A DNA stretch of 39,642 bases from Velocimicrobium porci (GTDB taxonomy: Bacteria; Bacillota; Clostridia; Lachnospirales; Lachnospiraceae): contig NZ_VUMT01000022.1 in assembly GCF_009696045.1 (NCBI RefSeq), positions 1-39,642 of the forward strand, written 5' to 3'. Every line of letters starts with the position of its first letter. The stretch's first letter is position 1. Under the pieces are notes generated by a model, which made no database searches, was not told the origin of the DNA, and saw nothing but the letters and a program-made list of their open reading frames with translations. Positions 1-6,170 of this stretch are shown one piece after another. The position numbers were made by a program, and so were the translations under genes.

Positions 1-7
1 TGTAAGC
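1..7. repeat. Left copy of 7-bp terminal direct repeat, putative attL core edge
   Basis: TGTAAGC at the first seven bases is repeated exactly as the last seven bases of the window (39636-39642). With an integrase gene ending 32 bases away and arm-type repeats at both edges, the simplest reading is that the window was cut at the attachment-site core. Seven bases alone could be chance or a contig-end overlap. Confidence 0.45.
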
Positions 8-38
8 GAACTATAAGTCAGTCAAAAAACCCCATATT

Positions 39-1151
39 TTAAAGGATTTTTCGACTGTTAAATGTGTTTTGACTTCCGTTTGACTTCCGATTTCTGTTGT
101 AAAATTCATTCATAATATTTCCATTTTCTAATTTTTCTTTCTCTAAATGTGTATATATTCCCAATGTTGTAGAAATATCAGAGTGACCAACCCATTGCTG
201 GAGCCGGATTACATCAACACCGGCTTCGTAACATTCAGAGATAAAAGTATGACGGAACGTGTGGCAGGTTACATCATCACTTAATCCAACAGTTTTTTTG
301 ATTTTTTTCATAAAGTCAAATACATTTTGAGAATTCATATAGTTTCCTTTTTGGTTTAAAAATAGCATATCTTCATTGTTTTTGTTTGCTATATATTCTC
401 GCAATACTGGAAACAATGGTTCGAATATAGGAATGGTTCTTACACCGCTTTCTGTTTTAGTATAATACTGTATTACAGTTTTTCCGTTCTTTACTACTAA
501 TGTTTTATGTATGTGTATTATACTATTATTTAAATCAATATCTTTTTTTTGCAGGGCAAGTACTTCATTTCTTCGCATTCCTGTATAGCGTAATATATTT
601 ATAAAAGCATTCTCTTTTTCTGGAATGGTTGCTTTTTCGATTAAAATCTTTTCAAATTCTGTCAAAGCTCTACGCTTTTCCGGAATATGTCTTACTATTA
701 AATCCGCACATGGATTTTTATATACTATATCATTCTTAATAGCATAATCGAATAGCGATTTTAATGTTGCAAGAATATCTTTTGCAGTTGCAGTCTTTTT
801 ACTACTGATATATGGTTCAAGGAGTGATTCGACGGTGTAAGAAGTTACCTTTTTTACTTTCATTTCTCCAATTGTAGGAATTATAATGTTGTATAATCTT
901 TTGTATCTATCCTTACTTTGCTCTTGTATGGTATTATTTTTTTTGATTCGAAACCATTCTTCCCATAGTTCAGCCAATGTGATATTATTTCTATCAAGCA
1001 CTACACCTTTGTCGATTAGTAACATTATATCCCGGTAATTCTTTTCAACCTCTTTAATTGTCTTCCCATATACAGTCTTTTTTATTGGCTTACCATCTTT
1101 TATTCCGACAGTTACCTGCTTGGCATATCTGCCGTCTTTTCGTTTTTTCAT
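39..1151 (-). CDS. int: Phage integrase, tyrosine recombinase
   Basis: Site-specific recombinase of 370 residues that would insert and excise the prophage. The N-terminal part is a short basic arm-binding region (about 1-50), followed by a SAM-like core-binding domain (about 55-155) and the catalytic domain. All catalytic residues can be seen: Arg193 in TGMRRNEVL, His297 and Arg300 in HTFRHTF, His323 in VGHS, and Tyr333 in GIYTH. A GGGG-type ribosome site precedes the ATG. The gene is read leftward and its 3' end runs into the arm repeats next to the left end, the normal position for int in a prophage. No obvious excisionase lies beside it. The C-terminal tail after Tyr333 is longer than minimal and is partly encoded by the arm-site DNA. 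Confidence 0.96.
   Translation of the reverse strand: MKKRKDGRYAKQVTVGIKDGKPIKKTVYGKTIKEVEKNYRDIMLLIDKGVVLDRNNITLAELWEEWFRIKKNNTIQEQSKDRYKRLYNIIIPTIGEMKVKKVTSYTVESLLEPYISSKKTATAKDILATLKSLFDYAIKNDIVYKNPCADLIVRHIPEKRRALTEFEKILIEKATIPEKENAFINILRYTGMRRNEVLALQKKDIDLNNSIIHIHKTLVVKNGKTVIQYYTKTESGVRTIPIFEPLFPVLREYIANKNNEDMLFLNQKGNYMNSQNVFDFMKKIKKTVGLSDDVTCHTFRHTFISECYEAGVDVIRLQQWVGHSDISTTLGIYTHLEKEKLENGNIMNEFYNRNRKSNGSQNTFNSRKIL
68..89. repeat. Left arm-type integrase binding repeats (2 x 11 bp)
   Basis: TTTGACTTCCG occurs twice in tandem at 68-78 and 79-89, and the same tandem pair recurs in the same orientation at 39485-39506. Short direct repeats flanking the attachment site are the usual binding sites for the N-terminal arm-binding domain of lambda/Tn916-type tyrosine integrases. 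The left copy lies inside the integrase gene and encodes roughly residues 356-363 of its C-terminal tail. Confidence 0.65.
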
Positions 1152-1215
1152 TGTTTCATTCCCCTTTCACAAAATAGGTATAAAAATAACACCTACTTGA
1201 AATGAGGTGCTGCAA

Positions 1216-1263
1216 ATGATACAATCATACTGTTCAGGTAGATTATATCTAACACCTTGTTAG
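1216..1263 (+). CDS. Possible 15-residue leader peptide or remnant of a regulator gene
   Basis: A short ATG frame (begins MIQSY) has a good ribosome site (GAGGTG eight bases upstream) and is followed 13 bases later by a rho-independent terminator. The leader GAGGTGCTGCAAATGAT closely resembles the leader of the XRE gene at the right end (GAGGTGCTGTGAATGAT, minus strand, near 39450-39434). It could be a decayed copy of such a regulator gene, a leader peptide, or an RNA whose peptide is irrelevant. No function can be assigned. Confidence 0.25.
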   Translation: MIQSYCSGRLYLTPC

Positions 1264-1276
1264 TAGTAATCTTTAG

Positions 1277-1307
1277 ACCGCTCTTGTTGGTAGCAAGGGC
1301 GGTTTTT
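1277..1307 (+). terminator. Rho-independent terminator, rightward
   Basis: Ten-base stem ACCGCTCTTG / CAAGGGCGGT (one G-U pair) with a seven-base loop is followed by five T. The U-tract is only on the plus strand, so it ends a rightward transcript starting in the int/nuclease intergenic gap, although both neighbouring genes are leftward. This supports a short plus-strand RNA over about 1190-1307. Confidence 0.75.
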
Positions 1308-1308
1308 A

Positions 1309-2349
1309 TTATAATGCTAAACAAAAATTAAAAACTTGCAAAATTAAATCTTTGATTTGTTCCAGTTGTTGAACCTCGTCAAAATAATATTCATGCTCAT
1401 AGTCTGTATTATCGAATTTATGAAGTACAAACAAGTTATTTGAGTTTCTTATGTAAACACGACAAATCCATTTTTTGCTATTATCTCCAATTTGCATATA
1501 AGCATAATTACAAGTTTTTTTATAACTGATTTTTTCTTTAGAGGCTATCAATTTTTTTATATAGTCTAAAACTTCTAATTCTTCTTGGGAACATTCTAAA
1601 ATAACTTTTTCGGATTCTTTTGTTATAGAAGAAGTATTATTAATAGCATTTTTTAATCGTTCATTTACTGTTTCATTTATATATTCATTATAGGAAGTCT
1701 TTATAATATCTCTAAATTTATCTATTATTGATTGAGTTTTTACTCCACTATACACACCTTTGGAAATTATGGCTTTTACAAACTGGTCGGTTGGGTTTTG
1801 AAATTGTTCGTCTATAGCCTTTTTTACCATTGCTGTATATTTAAGTTCAGAAGCACTATCTAAAATTCCTTTTAAATCAAATGCCTCTTTTTGGAATCTT
1901 ACTAGTTCATTAATTGCACTATTTTTTAAATTTAAAAGATTTAATTCTAAAAATGGAGATGTATCCATTTTGTTTGTTTCTTCTAAATCGGAAAAAAATT
2001 TATAGACAATACCATTGGTCAATATACCAAATTTGGCTTTTGTTACGGTAAAATAACGAAATAATTGGTTAATATGTTTGGCATTTAAATCTATATTAGA
2101 CGCCTTTACTTCAATTAACATTATAGGTTCGGTATTTTTTAGGATGGCATAGTCTACTTTTTCACCTTTTTTTGTCCCAGTATCTGCAGTGTATTCTGGA
2201 ACAAATTCAAAAGGATTGAACACATCATATCCTAAAAGTTGAAAAAATGGTAAAACTAGAGAAGTTTTAGTTGCCTCTTCTGTTAATAGTGTATCTTTTA
2301 CTTTGGAAATTCTGTCAGAAAACATATTAATTTTTTCTTTAAAATCCAT
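1309..2349 (-). CDS. Type I restriction R-subunit N-terminal-like (HSDR_N) nuclease protein
   Basis: This 346-residue protein has a PD-(D/E)xK-type core typical of the HsdR N-terminal family (COG4748-like): Asp66 in VDYAIL, then Glu80-Val-Lys82 in LIEVKAS, and QLFRYF further on. In that family the domain cuts or binds DNA. The remainder (about 160-346) is helical and lysine-rich with no helicase motifs, so it is a stand-alone nuclease-like protein rather than a full R subunit; no methylase or specificity subunit is present. A strong ribosome site (AAGGAGGG) precedes the ATG. Its position beside int on the leftward strand is the usual place for prophage genes expressed in the lysogen, so a role in excluding other phages is plausible but inferred. 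Confidence 0.75.
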   Translation of the reverse strand: MDFKEKINMFSDRISKVKDTLLTEEATKTSLVLPFFQLLGYDVFNPFEFVPEYTADTGTKKGEKVDYAILKNTEPIMLIEVKASNIDLNAKHINQLFRYFTVTKAKFGILTNGIVYKFFSDLEETNKMDTSPFLELNLLNLKNSAINELVRFQKEAFDLKGILDSASELKYTAMVKKAIDEQFQNPTDQFVKAIISKGVYSGVKTQSIIDKFRDIIKTSYNEYINETVNERLKNAINNTSSITKESEKVILECSQEELEVLDYIKKLIASKEKISYKKTCNYAYMQIGDNSKKWICRVYIRNSNNLFVLHKFDNTDYEHEYYFDEVQQLEQIKDLILQVFNFCLAL

Positions 2350-2464
2350 AAAGTTCCCTCCTTAAAAATAATTAATATTTTATTGTAACTTGTTTTAACA
2401 TTTTAACCATGACGTTTTTGGAGAACCTTGTCGAACGATGTAAAAAGTGTTCAACCTGTGAAAC

Positions 2465-2502
2465 AGCTTATGTGGTATAATCTTCCTGTAAACAAATAAG
2501 CT
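2465..2502 (+). promoter_or_regulatory. Rightward extended -10 promoter flanked by an inverted repeat
   Basis: TGGTATAAT at 2473-2481 is an extended -10 element without a convincing -35 box. It is enclosed by a perfect 7-bp inverted repeat, AGCTTAT (2465-2471) and ATAAGCT (2496-2502), which could be an operator or an RNA stem. It lies about 75 bases upstream of the small XRE gene. Confidence 0.55.
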
Positions 2503-2559
2503 TATGAATTTACAAAGAGTGTACATACTAATCACAAAAAAGAAACGAGTGTGACTGGT

Positions 2560-2751
2560 ATGATAAATAGATTAGAAGAAGCCATTTGGGCAAGGGACTT
2601 AACAGTAAGACAAGTTTCCATTAAGTCTGGAGTCAGCAAGTCTACGATTAGCCGGCTCATGAAAGACAAAACAGCCGGCATTTCAATGGAAGCTGGTTTA
2701 AAAATATGTAAAGCCTTAGGTGCTGACCCAAGAGACATCTTCATAATATAA
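2560..2751 (+). CDS. Small XRE-family HTH regulator
   Basis: A 63-residue protein that is almost entirely one Cro/CI-type helix-turn-helix domain (about residues 5-60); the recognition region reads VRQVSIKSGVSKSTISRL. Such stand-alone domains bind operator DNA as dimers. An alternative GTG start at 2551 adds three residues; neither start has a strong ribosome site. It is transcribed rightward, convergent with the 2957-3349 repressor, from an extended -10 promoter upstream. It may control its own promoter and the next one, both of which are bracketed by inverted repeats, but this is inferred. Confidence 0.8.
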   Translation: MINRLEEAIWARDLTVRQVSIKSGVSKSTISRLMKDKTAGISMEAGLKICKALGADPRDIFII

Positions 2752-2763
2752 AAATAGAATATA

Positions 2764-2816
2764 TGTTTGCATATTACCTGATGATGTGGTATTATAATTA
2801 CAGGTGTGTGCAAACA
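2764..2816 (+). promoter_or_regulatory. Second rightward promoter bracketed by an inverted repeat
   Basis: A TATAAT box (2793-2798) lies between the perfect 8-bp inverted repeat TGTTTGCA (2764-2771) and TGCAAACA (2809-2816). The downstream arm continues as TGCAAACAAATG, which resembles TGTAAACAAATA at 2488-2499 just after the first promoter, so both promoters share layout and a related downstream element. The -35 is weak (TTGCAT, 20-bp spacer). Confidence 0.45.
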
Positions 2817-2843
2817 AATGTTCTGCATTGGGAGGTACATAAA

Positions 2844-2960
2844 ATGACAAATGAAGAATACATAAGATTAATAAACAAGTTACTAGTAAAATTTAATAAT
2901 AAAACATTAAAAAGAATTTATAGTTACTTGGATGATTTACTAGTTGGAAGAGGGGATTAA
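2844..2960 (+). CDS. Small hypothetical phage protein (38 aa)
   Basis: A 38-residue frame starting MTNEEYIRLINK has a good ribosome site (GGGAGG, nine bases before ATG) and its own promoter upstream. It is predicted to be helical and charged. Similar very short proteins containing 'IYSYLDDLL'-like segments are common in regulatory regions of Firmicute prophages, but no function is known. Its stop codon overlaps that of the convergent repressor gene by four bases. Confidence 0.6.
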   Translation: MTNEEYIRLINKLLVKFNNKTLKRIYSYLDDLLVGRGD

Positions 2961-3349
2961 CCTTCTTCTTTTTTTTCTACATATATTAGAGCTTTTATAT
3001 AATTTTTTAATCGTTCTCTATGATTTTTGTCCAATGAAGAATATTCTTTTAAGATAGTAACATCATCATTACTTAAATCGTATGCCTTCTTTATTTCGTC
3101 AAAGATTTCTATTGATATTTCCTTAATTGGTTCACCTTCACCCTCCATTAGCCAAAGATAGTTTATCTTAAATTCTTTGCAAATATCTTTTGCTACTCTA
3201 TCAGTTAGTTTTACTTTTCCTGTTTCTATATTTGCTAAATTAGAACGTGAAATTCCGATGCGATTAGCAAATTCATTTTGATTCAAATTAAAGAATTCTT
3301 TACTTCTTAGTTTTTTTATTCTTTCTATTATATTGTTGGTATCATTCAT
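2957..3349 (-). CDS. CI-like XRE phage repressor
   Basis: A 130-residue regulator with an N-terminal XRE helix-turn-helix (about residues 10-65; QNEFANRIGISRSNLANIE is the HTH core) and a short helical C-terminal part probably used for dimerisation. No LexA-type peptidase residues are visible, so it is not a self-cleaving repressor. The start at 3349 is chosen because GGAGG precedes that ATG; the longer frame to 3403 runs through the promoter. It is leftward and divergent from the early operon, with three 15-bp operators in the gap. This is the expected position and size of the prophage immunity repressor. Induction may depend on an antirepressor, such as the ORF6N protein at 4805. Confidence 0.9.
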   Translation of the reverse strand: MNDTNNIIERIKKLRSKEFFNLNQNEFANRIGISRSNLANIETGKVKLTDRVAKDICKEFKINYLWLMEGEGEPIKEISIEIFDEIKKAYDLSNDDVTILKEYSSLDKNHRERLKNYIKALIYVEKKEEG

Positions 3350-3368
3350 ATTTTCGCCTCCTAAAATG

Positions 3369-3397
3369 ATAGTAACAAATAAAGAAATGTTTGTCAA
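3369..3397 (-). promoter_or_regulatory. Leftward repressor promoter
   Basis: On the minus strand TTGACA (complement of 3397-3392) is followed after exactly 17 bases by TACTAT (complement of 3374-3369). The -35 box lies inside operator 1. This would transcribe the CI-like repressor and can be autoregulated. Confidence 0.75.
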
Positions 3398-3461
3398 GGA
3401 CAAAAATATTCAAAAATAGTTTGACAAGGACTAAAACAAGTGATATAATGTCCTTAACAAA
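3390..3461. promoter_or_regulatory. Three-operator control region (O1, O2, O3)
   Basis: Three related 15-bp sites can be read. O1 (3390-3404) is TTTGTC-AAG-GACAAA, a perfect dyad. O2 (3420-3434) is TTTGACAAGGACTAA. O3 (3447-3461) is AATGTCCTTAACAAA, whose complement is TTTGTTAAGGACATT. Centres are 30 and 27 bp apart. O1 covers the leftward -35, O2 the rightward -35, and O3 the rightward -10 and start, which is the logic of lambda OR. Confidence 0.8.
3421..3449 (+). promoter_or_regulatory. Rightward early promoter
   Basis: A consensus sigma-A promoter: TTGACA (3421-3426), a 17-base spacer and TATAAT (3444-3449). It starts the early operon at 3481 and is overlapped by operators O2 and O3, so repressor binding should silence it. 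Confidence 0.9.
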
Positions 3462-3480
3462 CAAAGAAAGGAGAAAAAAC

Positions 3481-3633
3481 ATGAAAAACTTAAAAAAAGA
3501 AAAAGATGAACTTGTTGAAATGGCTAAATTATTAGCACAACTTTCACCTGAAGAAAGAGAAACTTTAAAAAAAGGGATTTTAATTGGAAAAGTAATTTTT
3601 AAAGATACAAATACCCCCAGACAAACAGCATAG
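3481..3633 (+). CDS. Small early protein (50 aa), first gene of the lytic operon
   Basis: A 50-residue charged, helical protein (MKNLKKEKDELVEM...) occupying the cro position, immediately downstream of the early promoter with ribosome site AAAGGAG. No helix-turn-helix is apparent, so it is not an obvious Cro. The segment LLAQLSPEERETLKKGILIG resembles small helical phage proteins that usually accompany a repressor locus. Function unknown. The longer frame from 3391 would include the promoter and is rejected. Confidence 0.6.
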   Translation: MKNLKKEKDELVEMAKLLAQLSPEERETLKKGILIGKVIFKDTNTPRQTA

Positions 3634-3651
3634 AAAGGAAGATTAAGGAAT

Positions 3652-3816
3652 ATGAGAAAGAATAAATTGGTTAAAAATGTAAGATTTGACTTTGTAAACA
3701 GTGAAGGGATTGGCTGTATACATATTGAAGCAGATTGCAAAACAAAAGAGGATTTTGAAGAGGCATTAAAATTTGCACAAATGGCTAGTAAAATAATGCC
3801 TCCTGAAAAGAACTAA
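3652..3816 (+). CDS. Small hypothetical early protein (54 aa)
   Basis: A 54-residue frame starting MRKNKLVKNVRFDF, with AAGGA six bases upstream of the ATG and only 18 bases after the previous gene, so it is probably co-transcribed. The predicted fold is beta strands (VRFDFVNSEGIGCIHIEAD) followed by an amphipathic helix. It ends convergently with the leftward frame at 3813-4097. No family recognised. Confidence 0.55.
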   Translation: MRKNKLVKNVRFDFVNSEGIGCIHIEADCKTKEDFEEALKFAQMASKIMPPEKN

Positions 3817-4097
3817 TAATAAGCTTTTATAATGACAACTTTACCATTATATGTGTCATAAGTAACACGATTAATTAAATAGTCTAACACTATCTTTCCA
3901 CAGATTTTGGATAGATTCTTATCTGTGGCTGGTATAGCAAGATAATTTCCAGATGAATCTGAAAGCTTTAAAACTTTTGTATCAATTCCATTGATTGTTG
4001 TTTTAATAGCTTCTGATTCATGCAATTTAAAAAGGTCAATCGCAGACATATTTAATTCTGACATACTAAACCATTCCCTTCCTATATACTCGGACAT
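3813..4097 (-). CDS. Hypothetical protein read against the early operon
   Basis: A 94-residue leftward frame starting MSEYIGREWFSMSELN, with AGGAC about eight bases before the ATG at 4097. The composition (alternating hydrophobic strands, for example KVLKLSDSSGNYLAIPA and NGKVVIIKAYY) looks like a genuine small alpha/beta protein rather than an antisense shadow, and no plus-strand gene covers most of it. It lies opposite to all its neighbours, like a small insertion with its own leftward transcription. No family recognised. The longer frame to 4214 adds a hydrophobic stretch overlapping the next gene's start and is less likely. Confidence 0.45.
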   Translation of the reverse strand: MSEYIGREWFSMSELNMSAIDLFKLHESEAIKTTINGIDTKVLKLSDSSGNYLAIPATDKNLSKICGKIVLDYLINRVTYDTYNGKVVIIKAYY

Positions 4098-4131
4098 GCC
4101 AGTGTCCTGTAGATACATTATACAAGGAATG

Positions 4132-4425
4132 GAGAAGATTAACAAGGAACACCAAGGGAAACAGCCTAGAAAGGAGAACAGGAAAGAATGACAAGATGGG
4201 AAATATTGAGACATATAACAGGAGTAAAGGAAGTGTCAAGACTTCTGTATGATATCGTTCAGATGACTGGTTCGATAGAAGAATTAACGAAAGAACTTTC
4301 AAGTGAATTAACAAAAGAAGAGCTACAAGTCATTCAACAAGTAGCTCAATCTGGAAATTATCCATTATCCTTTGATGGAAAACAGTAATGACAACCATAT
4401 ATATAGAATAGAGAAGATTAACAAG
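4132..4425 (+). repeat. 15-bp direct repeat flanking a small early gene
   Basis: GAGAAGATTAACAAG occurs at 4132-4146 and 4411-4425, on either side of the 4188-4388 gene. The similarity continues loosely upstream (TATACAAGGAATG against TATATAGAATA). It looks like a duplication of an intergenic leader in which one small gene has been inserted or copied. Confidence 0.5.
4188..4388 (+). CDS. Hypothetical helical early protein (66 aa)
   Basis: A 66-residue protein beginning MTRWEILRHITGVKEV, acidic and largely helical (SIEELTKELSSELTKEELQVIQQ). A purine-rich ribosome site (GGAGAACAGGAAAGA) precedes the ATG. It sits between two copies of a 15-bp leader repeat. Small helical proteins of this kind are common after the repressor locus in Firmicute phages; no function recognised. 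Confidence 0.55.
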   Translation: MTRWEILRHITGVKEVSRLLYDIVQMTGSIEELTKELSSELTKEELQVIQQVAQSGNYPLSFDGKQ

Positions 4426-4454
4426 ATATAACAGATAAAGAAAGGAGTAATAAA

Positions 4455-4742
4455 TTGAGCATAGAACTGAAAGAACTTCAAAAAGAAGTAGAAGAATTAA
4501 AGGAACTAATGCTTGATACAATCAAAATTATGAAAAGCAGTGTTGTACCTAAAAGAGCAATGAACAAGGAAGAACTTGCTCATTGCTTCCATATAAGTGA
4601 AGCACAGGTAAATAGATTATGTAAATGTGCTGATTCACCTGCCTATAAAACAGGAGCCGGCAAAACCGCCTCATGGATGTGCAACCCGGACAAATTTGAG
4701 CAGTATCTAGTTAAAAAGACAAAAGAAAACTGGAAAGGATAA
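4455..4742 (+). CDS. Excisionase-like or HTH DNA-binding protein with coiled coil
   Basis: A 95-residue protein starting at TTG with AAAGGAG eight bases upstream. The N-terminal 30 residues form a heptad-rich coiled coil (ELKELQKEVEELKELM). The C-terminal part has a winged-helix-like DNA-binding segment (MNKEELAHCFHISEAQVNRL) followed by a GKTASWMCNPDKFEQYL end resembling HTH_17/excisionase-type domains. It could be an excisionase or an early regulator; the sequence alone does not decide. It belongs to the rightward early operon just ahead of the antirepressor. Confidence 0.6.
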   Translation: MSIELKELQKEVEELKELMLDTIKIMKSSVVPKRAMNKEELAHCFHISEAQVNRLCKCADSPAYKTGAGKTASWMCNPDKFEQYLVKKTKENWKG

Positions 4743-4804
4743 CAACATGGAATGGGTGGTACTTCAATACAAAATGGAAGAGAGCATATAAGGAGGTAGA
4801 TAAA

Positions 4805-5509
4805 GTGAATGAACTAACAATTACAGAATACAAAGATATAAGAGTACTAACAACGCAACAGTTGGCAGAGGAGTATGGAACAGATACACAAGTGATTACT
4901 AATAATTTTAATCGTAACAAAGAGAGATATGTATTAGGGAAACACTATATCGCTTTAGAGGGTGTAGAAAAAAGGGAGTTTATTAACCAAACTCAAATTG
5001 ATTTAGGTTCATTAAAAAATGCAAAAACTTTATATCTTTGGACAGAAAAAGGAGCATTACTTCACGCAAAATCTCTTAATACAGACAAGGCCTGGGAAGT
5101 ATATGAGTATTTGGTGGACAATTATTTTCAAAAACCAAAAAGACAACTTACTGACAGAGAAATCATGCGTATGCAGTTAGAAATGTACGATGAGCATGAG
5201 GAACGCATTTCAAAGCTTGAAACCACAATGAATCTCGATTATGGACAGCAACAGGAATTAAAAAAAGTAGTTAATTCTACTGTGGTAAAAGCATTAGGTG
5301 GAAAAAATTCCAATGCCTACAAAAAGATTAGCAAGAAAGTATTCAGTGAATGTAATCGAGATGTGCAAGATTATTTCCATGTAAATTCAAGAAACAACAT
5401 TCCAAGAATGAAATATTATGAAGCTATTAATTATGCAACGAAATGGGAACCTTGCAATAATACGAAATTAGCAATACAAGATTGTAATAATCAATTAAAT
5501 ATAGCTTAG
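4805..5509 (+). CDS. ORF6N/ORF6C-domain phage antirepressor
   Basis: A 234-residue protein with an N-terminal ORF6N domain (about 12-105; VLTTQQLAEEYGTDTQVITN and the Y-x-L-G-K-HYI-L motif) and a C-terminal ORF6C-like domain (about 120-220) that includes NAYKKISKKVFSECNRD. Proteins with this architecture are early antirepressor-type regulators that bind DNA or oppose the CI repressor; here the role is inferred. Translation starts at GTG with AAGGAGGT eight bases upstream. Its place in the rightward early operon would let it build up once the repressor fails. Confidence 0.85.
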   Translation: MNELTITEYKDIRVLTTQQLAEEYGTDTQVITNNFNRNKERYVLGKHYIALEGVEKREFINQTQIDLGSLKNAKTLYLWTEKGALLHAKSLNTDKAWEVYEYLVDNYFQKPKRQLTDREIMRMQLEMYDEHEERISKLETTMNLDYGQQQELKKVVNSTVVKALGGKNSNAYKKISKKVFSECNRDVQDYFHVNSRNNIPRMKYYEAINYATKWEPCNNTKLAIQDCNNQLNIA

Positions 5510-5523
5510 GAAGGGGTGAGTAA

Positions 5524-5667
5524 ATGAAAAAAGTAACAATTAGCTATTATGTACCCAATCGACTAGAAGCAAAATACAGAATAGAAATAGCGAGGGTATT
5601 GGAAGATATTGAAGTGAAAAAAGTAGTATTTGAGATTGAAGAAATAGGAGGAAACACAGATGAGTAA
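5524..5667 (+). CDS. Small hypothetical phage protein (47 aa)
   Basis: A 47-residue frame (MKKVTISYYVPNRLEAKY...) with a ribosome site GGAAGGGGTGAG nine bases upstream, 14 bases after the antirepressor. Predicted strand-helix-strand; similar short proteins that begin with K-x-T-x-SYYVP are frequent in Firmicute phage early operons. It overlaps the next frame by eight bases, which suggests translational coupling. Function unknown. Confidence 0.6.
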   Translation: MKKVTISYYVPNRLEAKYRIEIARVLEDIEVKKVVFEIEEIGGNTDE

Positions 5668-5833
5668 AAGATACAACAAAACAAAGCGTTGTTCTGTACT
5701 GCTGGGAAAGAAACCAAGCAAAGTGAATTATGAAAATAAAAAATGCTCACCAGTACCGCAAATACTTGGTGAGCAAACGGAAAATAAATCACAAGTTCAG
5801 AATAACAGATTTTTGAGGAGATTGCAAGGATAA
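5660..5833 (+). CDS. Small basic hypothetical protein (57 aa)
   Basis: A 57-residue, lysine/arginine-rich frame (MSKRYNKTKRCSVLLGKKPSK...) that starts within the end of the previous gene (GGAGG upstream). It carries a strong internal RNA hairpin (5745-5774). The basic, low-complexity composition suggests nucleic-acid binding or a weakly folded peptide; no family recognised. It may be less important as a protein than as part of the leader of the next gene. Confidence 0.45.
   Translation: MSKRYNKTKRCSVLLGKKPSKVNYENKKCSPVPQILGEQTENKSQVQNNRFLRRLQG
5745..5774 (+). promoter_or_regulatory. RNA hairpin inside a small early ORF
   Basis: GCTCACCA (5745-5752) pairs perfectly with TGGTGAGC (5767-5774), and the stem continues with GTA/TAC past a single bulged T. 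There is no U-tract, so it is not an intrinsic terminator; it could be a processing site, an attenuator for a factor, or a protein-binding hairpin. Confidence 0.4.
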
Positions 5834-5845
5834 AGGAGGAGAAAC

Positions 5846-6040
5846 ATGACAGTATATGAATTAATATTATTACTAATAAAATGTAATCCAAATGCGAAAG
5901 TAGTTACTTCTAGAAATTATGAACATATTGGAGAGTATCACACAATCAAACGTGCCTACGAAATTTCAAACGATACAGAAAGTGAATCAAAAAGCGGATT
6001 TGTATATTTGAAAGAGGAAGAAAGTGCAAATGATGAATGA
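5846..6040 (+). CDS. Small hypothetical phage protein (64 aa)
   Basis: A 64-residue protein (MTVYELILLLIKCNPNAKVV...) with AAGGAGG seven to eight bases before the ATG. The N-terminal helix followed by NPNAKVV resembles small phage proteins in which a 'L-x-x-xNPNAxV' motif precedes a short beta sheet. The role is unknown. It overlaps the next frame by 11 bases. Confidence 0.65.
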   Translation: MTVYELILLLIKCNPNAKVVTSRNYEHIGEYHTIKRAYEISNDTESESKSGFVYLKEEESANDE

Positions 6041-6170
6041 ATGGATTGAACTATCAGAGCAAGAAGAAATAGAACAAAGAAACCAATCAAAGCTAAGAAA
6101 AAGACAGGCTCTTGCTTATATAGAAGAAGAGGTCAATTTTAAGGAGGAAAAAGAGTATGAATTTATATGA
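6030..6170 (+). CDS. Very small acidic/helical protein (46 aa)
   Basis: A 46-residue frame (MMNEWIELSEQEEIEQRNQ...) starting at overlapping ATGATG inside the end of the previous gene and ending inside the start of the Gp157-like gene. The chain is a continuous charged helix. Chained overlaps on both sides argue that it is translated, but its function is unknown. Confidence 0.5.
   Translation: MMNEWIELSEQEEIEQRNQSKLRKRQALAYIEEEVNFKEEKEYEFI

Noticed and set aside
1309-2349. Complete restriction-modification system
   Set aside because: Only a nuclease-like domain is present; there are no helicase motifs and no methylase or specificity genes nearby.
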